Shown here one piece after another: positions 26,551 through 32,334 of a DNA stretch of 32,334 nt. The position numbers and the translations under genes were made by a program. The notes below the pieces were generated by a model. That model did not search any database. It was not told the origin of the DNA and saw only the letters and a list, made by a program, of their open reading frames with translations. Every line of letters starts with the position of its first letter. Within the stretch, counting starts at the first letter, position 1. Source of the stretch: Candidatus Kinetoplastidibacterium crithidiae (GTDB taxonomy: Bacteria; Pseudomonadota; Gammaproteobacteria; Burkholderiales; Burkholderiaceae_B); assembly GCA_019278155.1 (NCBI GenBank), contig JADMLC010000008.1:1-32334 (forward strand). The letters are read 5' to 3'.

Positions 26551-28701
26551 ATGAGAACAAAGGCATTAACGATAGAGTTATTAACAGAAGAATTACCACC
26601 AAAAAAATTATTTGAAATTGAAAATGCTTTTACTAACTCTATAATTTTAAATTTGTCAAATAATAATGTTATAGATAATAATAACATTACAAATTGTTAC
26701 TCTACTCCCAGAAGATTAGCTATTTCATTTTCTAATATACTTGAAAATTCACCTGATATAACAAAAAAAGAAAAATTAATGCCCAAAAAAATAGGCTTGA
26801 CAAAAAACAATCAGCCTACACAAGCATTAATAAAAAAATTATATTCTAAAGGTTTAGATGAAAAAGATGTGTCTAGAATAAAAATTGAATTAAATGAACA
26901 ACAAGAATATTTGATAATAGAAAATTCTATACCAGGAAAAACTATTCAAAATATTGTACAAGAAACAATAACTACAACAATTCAAAATATATCTAATCAA
27001 TATCAGTCAATGAGATATCAACTTCAAGATGAAGTTAATACAGTGAAATTTATTAGACCAGCAAGAAATCTGCTAGTTTTATTTGGCAAAGAATTACTAG
27101 ATATATCTGTCTTAGGGATAAAATCTTCGAATGAAACTATTGGACATCGATTTATGTCCAATAGTCTCATAACAATAGACCATGCTAATAAATATGAACA
27201 TGTTCTAGAAACAAAAGGTTTTGTAATACCCTCTTTCATAAAAAGAAAAAACTATATTTTAAATGAATTACAAGAAAAATCAGCTCAAATGAACTCTATA
27301 CTAGGAAATGAAAAAGAACTAATGAGTTTATTGGATGAAGTAACAGCGACAGTCGAATATCCATCTGTCTATATAGGTGAATTTGATAAAAAATTCTTAG
27401 AGTTACCTAGAGAATGTTTAATATTAACGATGCGCTCACATCAAAAATACTTCCCTTTATTTGAAAAAGAAACTAATAACTTAACAAATAAATTCCTAAT
27501 TGTAAGCAATGTCTATTCTGGCAAAAAAGAAAATATAATAACAGGCAATCAAAAAGTAATATATCCAAGATTATCTGATGCCAAATTTTTTTATAAAACA
27601 GACAGCATTGTATCTTTAGATAAGCGTGTTCTAAAACTTAAAAATGTAATATATCATAATAAAATAGGGAATCAATTAGAGCGTGTAGAAAGATTACGCA
27701 TAATAAGCAAATATCTTGCAAAAAAATTATTAGCTGATTCTATATTAGCAGACCGTGCTGCAATGTTATCGAAATCTGATTTAGAATCATTAATGGTTGG
27801 TGAATTTCCTGAATTACAAGGAATAATTGGATCATATTATGCTAAACAAAATGGAGAGCCTGACAGTATAGTAGAAGCATTAAAAAATCAATACATACAT
27901 AGATTTGATAACCCTATTACAAGAAAAAATATAATTTCAGCCATACTTTTTCTTTCTGAAAGAATAGAAAAACTGATAGGTTTATTTGGCATAAAAATAT
28001 ATCCTAGTGGCGAAAAAGATCCTTATGGACTTAGAAGAGCAGCTATAGGTATAATAAATGTTTTTGAAAAGATGGTTGAAGGTAAAATATTAGAAACAAA
28101 CTATTCTAATTATGTCGACATTCTAGATTTATCCAAACTAACAATATCATTATTTCATAAAAAAAATATTGATTTAGAAGCTCCCCAAAAAGCAGTAAAT
28201 TTCATACATGAACGCTATAAATATCAATTACTAAATAATTTTAACAGAGATATTATAGAGGCAGCTTTTGCAAAAACACCCCCACTACATCTAATACTAA
28301 AAATATTAAAAACATTAGAAGTATTTAAAACCACGCCAAAAATATCACTATATCTTACAACAAATAAACGCATAAACAATTTTTTGAAACAAAATAATCA
28401 ACCTATAAATTCTTTTGAAGAAAAACTAATAGACAATGAACCTGAAAGAATACTTTATGAGGACTTCTTAATTACAAAGCCTATTCTATTAGAGTTATTA
28501 CAACTTGGAAAATTTTCAGAGTATTTAGAATTAACTGAGTCATTAGTATATAAGGCAGATGACTTTTTAAATAAAGTTACAATAATGACGGCAGATCAAA
28601 GAATTTGCAATAACAGATTGTTTCTTTTATCGAATATACGAGAATTGATCAATAATTTTGTAGACTTCTCATACTTGACACATGATAACAATAATATTTG
28701 A
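26551..28701 (+). CDS. glyS: Glycyl-tRNA synthetase beta subunit
   Basis: The beta chain binds tRNA and joins GlyQ in an alpha2-beta2 enzyme. About 716 residues from the chosen start. The N-terminus LTIELLTEELPPKKL is the family hallmark. ETIGHRFMS, VTATVEYPSVYIGEFDKKFL, LILTMRSHQKYFPLF, RAAMLSKSDLESLMVGEFPE, LQGIIGSYYA and DPYGLRRAAIGII follow. The DALR-like anticodon region ends with ICNNRLFLLSNIRELI. The frame also has an ATG at 26536. The one at 26551 is preferred because MRTKALTIELL aligns with other GlyS N-termini. The gene is very rich in Lys, Asn and Ile compared with the minus-strand genes. Confidence 0.95.
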   Translation: MRTKALTIELLTEELPPKKLFEIENAFTNSIILNLSNNNVIDNNNITNCYSTPRRLAISFSNILENSPDITKKEKLMPKKIGLTKNNQPTQALIKKLYSKGLDEKDVSRIKIELNEQQEYLIIENSIPGKTIQNIVQETITTTIQNISNQYQSMRYQLQDEVNTVKFIRPARNLLVLFGKELLDISVLGIKSSNETIGHRFMSNSLITIDHANKYEHVLETKGFVIPSFIKRKNYILNELQEKSAQMNSILGNEKELMSLLDEVTATVEYPSVYIGEFDKKFLELPRECLILTMRSHQKYFPLFEKETNNLTNKFLIVSNVYSGKKENIITGNQKVIYPRLSDAKFFYKTDSIVSLDKRVLKLKNVIYHNKIGNQLERVERLRIISKYLAKKLLADSILADRAAMLSKSDLESLMVGEFPELQGIIGSYYAKQNGEPDSIVEALKNQYIHRFDNPITRKNIISAILFLSERIEKLIGLFGIKIYPSGEKDPYGLRRAAIGIINVFEKMVEGKILETNYSNYVDILDLSKLTISLFHKKNIDLEAPQKAVNFIHERYKYQLLNNFNRDIIEAAFAKTPPLHLILKILKTLEVFKTTPKISLYLTTNKRINNFLKQNNQPINSFEEKLIDNEPERILYEDFLITKPILLELLQLGKFSEYLELTESLVYKADDFLNKVTIMTADQRICNNRLFLLSNIRELINNFVDFSYLTHDNNNI

Positions 28702-28742
28702 TAAAAAGGAATAACATAAAAACAAAATTTATTTATTAAAAC

Positions 28743-29489
28743 ATGAAAACATTAATAATTTTTTTAAGATCTTATATATATATATTATTTTTAATAATAA
28801 CAATTATACCATGCTCGATAATAAGTCTAATAACCTTCCCATTACCTCTAAATATACGTTATAAAATAATAACATTATGGCCTAAAATAGCATTATTAGG
28901 ATTAAGATTTATATGTAATCTTCAGTGGAAGATCAAAGGAATAGATAGAATTCCAAATCAACCTTTAATTATTGTATCTAATCATCAATCTATATGGGAA
29001 ACTTTATTTCTTATTGCCTATTTTCCTCAAAAAATATGCTTTATATATAAAAAAGAACTTAACTATATACCTTTTTTTGGATGGGGATTAATTTTATTAA
29101 ATATGATAGCAATTAATAGGTCTGATGGATTTAATGCTTTTAAAAAAATAGCAGAAATGGGTATCAAAAAATTAAAAAATAATTATTCAATATTAATTTT
29201 TCCAGAAGGCACAAGAGCTCCATCTGGAACAATAAAAAAATTCAAAATTGGGGCATCATTATTAGCTAGTAATACTAGATATAATATTCTACCAATAGCA
29301 CACAATGCAGGTAGTTTTTGGAAAAAAGATAGTTTTATAATACAACCTGGCATTATAAAACTATCTATAGGCGATGTAATACTAATAGATTCACTAACTC
29401 CTGGTGAAATCAATACAATAATTTACAAGTGGATCAAAACGGAATTTGATAAAATAAACTGCCAGCAAGATCATATAAATCTTGATTAA
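28743..29489 (+). CDS. plsC: 1-acyl-sn-glycerol-3-phosphate acyltransferase (PlsC family)
   Basis: PlsC makes phosphatidic acid from lysophosphatidic acid in the membrane. The 248-residue protein begins with a hydrophobic anchor (about residues 5-30). It has SNHQSIWETLFL, the catalytic H-x4-acid motif with Glu in place of the usual Asp. FIYKKELNYIPFFGWGL, IAINRSDG, ILIFPEGTRAPSGTIKKFK and LPIAHNAGSFW are the other family blocks. H-x4-E is seen in this betaproteobacterial subgroup, so it is probably not a defect. It follows glyS by 41 bases; relatives usually have gmhB in between. Its stop lies 6 bases from that of secA. Confidence 0.92.
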   Translation: MKTLIIFLRSYIYILFLIITIIPCSIISLITFPLPLNIRYKIITLWPKIALLGLRFICNLQWKIKGIDRIPNQPLIIVSNHQSIWETLFLIAYFPQKICFIYKKELNYIPFFGWGLILLNMIAINRSDGFNAFKKIAEMGIKKLKNNYSILIFPEGTRAPSGTIKKFKIGASLLASNTRYNILPIAHNAGSFWKKDSFIIQPGIIKLSIGDVILIDSLTPGEINTIIYKWIKTEFDKINCQQDHINLD

Positions 29490-29495
29490 CTTTCC

Positions 29496-32135
29496 TCATT
29501 GTATAAAACCATGGCAATGCTTAAATTTCTTTCCACTTCCACAATAACATGGGTCATTACGCCGAATTTTTCCAGAATATTTTTTTGCATCACCAACTTT
29601 ATCTAAAGAAGTTTGGTTACTATTAAAATCAACTAATAACAAATTCTTTGCTATATCTTTTTTTATATTTTCTAACATTAAAGAAAAATTCTCAAATGCC
29701 TCTTTTTTATATTCCTGTTTAGGGTTCTTTTGAGCATATCCTCGAAGATGAATACCTTGTCTCAAAGAGTCTAAAAAAGATAAATGCTCTCTCCAATTTG
29801 TATCTATAGACTGTAAAAAAATAAATCTTTCTATTTCTATCCAATCTAAATCACCAACAATATTTTTTCTATTTGAATAAAAATTTATTAGATGATCGGA
29901 AACTAAATTTAACAAGGTATCAATATCTTCAATATTATTCTGCAGAAAATTGCTTAAATTTAAATTCACATGTAATGTGTTTTTTATAGCATATTGTAAT
30001 TCTAGCAATTGATCTTTATCAAAAAGATCAATTGCTATAGACTGAGCAATATTATTTATGACTGTTTTAAAAATACCACTAATAGAGTCACTAAAAGACT
30101 CTCTTGATAAAATCTCATTTCTTTGCAAGTAAATTATTTGACGCTGCTCATTTGCTACATCATCGTACTCTAACAATTGTTTTCTTATATCAAAATTTCG
30201 ACTTTCGACTTTGCGTTGTGCATTTTCTATTGCCCGATCAACCAGGCTAGATTTAATTGGCTCGCCATCAGGCAATTTTAAACGATTCATTATCTGCTGT
30301 AATTTTTCACCAGCAAAAATCCTCATCAATGAATCATCAAGTGATAAATAAAAGCGTGAAGATCCTGGATCTCCTTGTCTGCCAGCTCTTCCTCTCAACT
30401 GATTATCAATTCTTCTAGATTCATGCCTTTCTGTACCTATAATATGTAGGCCACCAGATTTTTTTACATCTAGATTTAAAGAACTCCATTCTTTTTTTAA
30501 TTTTTCAATAATTATACCTTTAGAACTAGCATCTATATTATTACTATACAGAATTTTCTCTATCTGTTTATCTATATTACCTCCTAATAGGATATCAGTA
30601 CCTCGTCCTGCCATATTAGTAGCTATAGTTATAGAATATGGTTTACCAGCTTCAGCAATAATATCAGCCTCACGTTCATGTTGTTTTGCATTTAAAACAT
30701 TATGTTTTAAATTCTTTTTCTTCAACATACTAGATAAAAGCTCTGAATTTTCAATACTAGTAGTTCCTACAAGTACAGGCTGACCTTTCTCATTACAAAC
30801 AACTATATCTTTTAGAATCGCCTCATACTTTTCTTCTTTCGTCCTATAAATATGATCATTATAATCGCATCTTACCAATGGTTTATTGGTTGGTATTACC
30901 AGCGTTTCTAAACCATAGATTTCTTGAAATTCATAAGCCTCAGTGTCAGCTGTTCCAGTCATCCCAGATAACTTATCATACATTCTAAAATAATTCTGAA
31001 ATGTTATTGAAGCCATAGTATGATTCTCAGCATTGATAGCAACTCCTTCTTTGGCTTCAATTGCTTGATGCAAACCATCTGACCAACGTCTACCATTCAT
31101 TAACCGGCCAGTAAATTCATCTACTATAACGATTTCATTATTCTTAACCACATAATGGTGATCTCTTTTAAATAAATTCCAAGCTCTTAGAGCTGCCATA
31201 ACATGATTGATTAGATGAACATTATTATAATCATATAAAGATTCAGTGTTCTTTAATAAACCATGTTTTTTTAAAAAATATTCTACATTTTCATGACCTG
31301 ACTCTGATAAATATACTTGCTGATTTTTCTCGTCAATCCAAAAATCTCCTTCAGGCTCATTTCCTTCTTTATCTGGCTCTGTGACCATGCGTCTTAACAA
31401 TGGAATAATACGATTAATTTTTACATATAAAACTGTACTATCACTTGAAGTCCCCGATATTATCAAAGGAGTACGTGCTTCATCTATCAGTATAGAGTCA
31501 ACCTCATCAACAATAGCATAATTCAATATTCGCTGACGTTTATTATCTAAGCTAAACTCCATATTATCTCTAAGATAATCAAAACCAAACTCATTATTTG
31601 TTCCATATGTAATATCGGAGTTATAAGCAATAATCTTCTCTTCTGCAGTCTGGTTAGCAATAACAACCCCTACAGACAAACCTAAGAAATTATATAGTTT
31701 ACCCATCCATTCAGAATCTCTACGAGCTAAATAATCATTAACTGTAACAACATGAACACCCTTAGAAGGTATGGCATTTAAATAAACAGCCAAAGTAGCT
31801 GTAAGAGTCTTACCTTCGCCTGTTCGCATTTCAGCAATTTTACCATTATGTAAAGCAATGCCTCCTAATATCTGCACATCAAAATGACGCATGTTATACA
31901 CCCTTTTACTTGCCTCTCTAACAACAGCAAATGCTTCTGGTAATAAATCATCTAAAGAAACGCCTTTTTCAAATTGCTCACGAAATTGTTTAGTTTTAGA
32001 TTTAAGTTCGTCATCAGTTAAAACAATTAGTTGATTTTCAAAACCATTTATTACATTAACTAAATCATAATATTTTTTTAATAACCGATCATTACGACTA
32101 CCAAAAAGTTTTTTGAATAAAAAGAAAAAGTCCAT
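29496..32135 (-). CDS. secA: Preprotein translocase ATPase SecA
   Basis: SecA drives secretory proteins through SecYEG. About 879 residues from the ATG at 32135. [13 protein letters not shown] at the N-terminus matches other SecA starts. [18 protein letters not shown] is Walker A and [13 protein letters not shown] follows. [36 protein letters not shown] (Walker B), [27 protein letters not shown] and [19 protein letters not shown] are the other ATPase and helicase-like motifs. The C-terminus has the zinc and SecB-binding tail [14 protein letters not shown]. The frame extends to a TTG at 32177; neither start has a clear ribosome binding site. It is convergent with plsC. Its export clients here include AmiC. 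Confidence 0.97.
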   Translation of the reverse strand: MDFFFLFKKLFGSRNDRLLKKYYDLVNVINGFENQLIVLTDDELKSKTKQFREQFEKGVSLDDLLPEAFAVVREASKRVYNMRHFDVQILGGIALHNGKIAEMRTGEGKTLTATLAVYLNAIPSKGVHVVTVNDYLARRDSEWMGKLYNFLGLSVGVVIANQTAEEKIIAYNSDITYGTNNEFGFDYLRDNMEFSLDNKRQRILNYAIVDEVDSILIDEARTPLIISGTSSDSTVLYVKINRIIPLLRRMVTEPDKEGNEPEGDFWIDEKNQQVYLSESGHENVEYFLKKHGLLKNTESLYDYNNVHLINHVMAALRAWNLFKRDHHYVVKNNEIVIVDEFTGRLMNGRRWSDGLHQAIEAKEGVAINAENHTMASITFQNYFRMYDKLSGMTGTADTEAYEFQEIYGLETLVIPTNKPLVRCDYNDHIYRTKEEKYEAILKDIVVCNEKGQPVLVGTTSIENSELLSSMLKKKNLKHNVLNAKQHEREADIIAEAGKPYSITIATNMAGRGTDILLGGNIDKQIEKILYSNNIDASSKGIIIEKLKKEWSSLNLDVKKSGGLHIIGTERHESRRIDNQLRGRAGRQGDPGSSRFYLSLDDSLMRIFAGEKLQQIMNRLKLPDGEPIKSSLVDRAIENAQRKVESRNFDIRKQLLEYDDVANEQRQIIYLQRNEILSRESFSDSISGIFKTVINNIAQSIAIDLFDKDQLLELQYAIKNTLHVNLNLSNFLQNNIEDIDTLLNLVSDHLINFYSNRKNIVGDLDWIEIERFIFLQSIDTNWREHLSFLDSLRQGIHLRGYAQKNPKQEYKKEAFENFSLMLENIKKDIAKNLLLVDFNSNQTSLDKVGDAKKYSGKIRRNDPCYCGSGKKFKHCHGFIQ

Positions 32136-32334
32136 TGCCAAACTATAAGACCCCGTTATAAAATATCTAGATATCAATCACTAGATTTTGATTTTTGCAA
32201 AAAAAATTAAATTACATGTTTTACTGGTTATTATAATTTGATTTATAATAAAAATTAATTGTTTTATAATCTAAATATTTAAATCTATAATAATAATTAT
32301 TTTATCAGCATAAAACTATACTATATCTGTAAAA
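32136..32334. other. AT-rich region upstream of secA
   Basis: Very AT-rich non-coding sequence running to the window edge, which should hold the secA promoter. It contains a 12-base perfect palindrome (32163-32174), but such palindromes are expected by chance here. No gene or confident promoter is seen. Confidence 0.4.

Noticed and set aside
32163-32174. Palindrome ATATCTAGATAT upstream of secA
   Set aside because: Twelve-base AT-rich palindromes are common by chance here and no repeat of it was noticed.
1-32334. CRISPR arrays, insertion sequences, prophage, toxin or defence genes
   Set aside because: No spaced repeats, transposase, integrase or known defence motifs were seen; almost all bases are explained by housekeeping genes.

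Overview
The window reads as a piece of a reduced, strongly AT-rich betaproteobacterial endosymbiont genome. The genes are housekeeping genes in Burkholderiales/Alcaligenaceae-like order: dciA - lpxC - ftsZ - mur genes - rsmH, then tsaE - amiC - mutL - miaA, then hda - HAD phosphatase - pcnB - folK, then glyQ - glyS - plsC. A fused MurE-MurF protein of the kind known from Bordetella and relatives supports this. Low GC, loss of many neighbours and a fresh pseudogene fit an obligate symbiont such as Candidatus Kinetoplastibacterium (symbionts of trypanosomatid flagellates). The family-level placement is an inference with moderate confidence; the species is not determined.

Layout. Bases 1-498 hold a dciA-like gene (+). 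Bases 557-12734 hold a minus-strand division and cell-wall (dcw) cluster, transcribed rsmH -> murEF -> mraY -> murD -> murG -> murC -> ddl -> ftsZ and ending in a dead lpxC. Next come RNase P RNA (12828-13185, minus), an ABC-F protein of the Uup type (+), pyrC and a small DUF4870-like membrane protein (both minus), tsaE-amiC-mutL-miaA (+), purM (-), hda-HAD-pcnB-folK-glyQ-glyS-plsC (+) and secA (-). No tRNA, rRNA, insertion sequence, prophage, CRISPR array or transferred island was seen.

How the genes work together. The cluster encodes a complete set of Mur ligases, D-Ala-D-Ala ligase, MraY and MurG, so precursors up to lipid II can be made. The genes usually interleaved with them for using lipid II and for anchoring the Z ring (ftsI, ftsL, ftsW, ftsQ, ftsA) and mraZ are absent from this locus. 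LpxC, the committed enzyme of lipid A synthesis, is broken by about four lesions but still readable from end to end. gmhB, expected between glyS and plsC, is also missing. Together these suggest loss of the lipopolysaccharide layer while a thin or modified peptidoglycan is kept. The rest is core information processing: replication control (Hda, DciA), mismatch repair (MutL), tRNA modification (TsaE, MiaA), RNA processing (RNase P, PcnB), glycyl-tRNA synthesis, protein export (SecA), and pyrimidine, purine and folate steps.

I found no convincing undescribed molecular system. The observations most worth checking are the recently broken lpxC, the stripped dcw cluster, and miaA, which has no ATG, GTG or TTG start ahead of its P-loop and seems to start at ATT.
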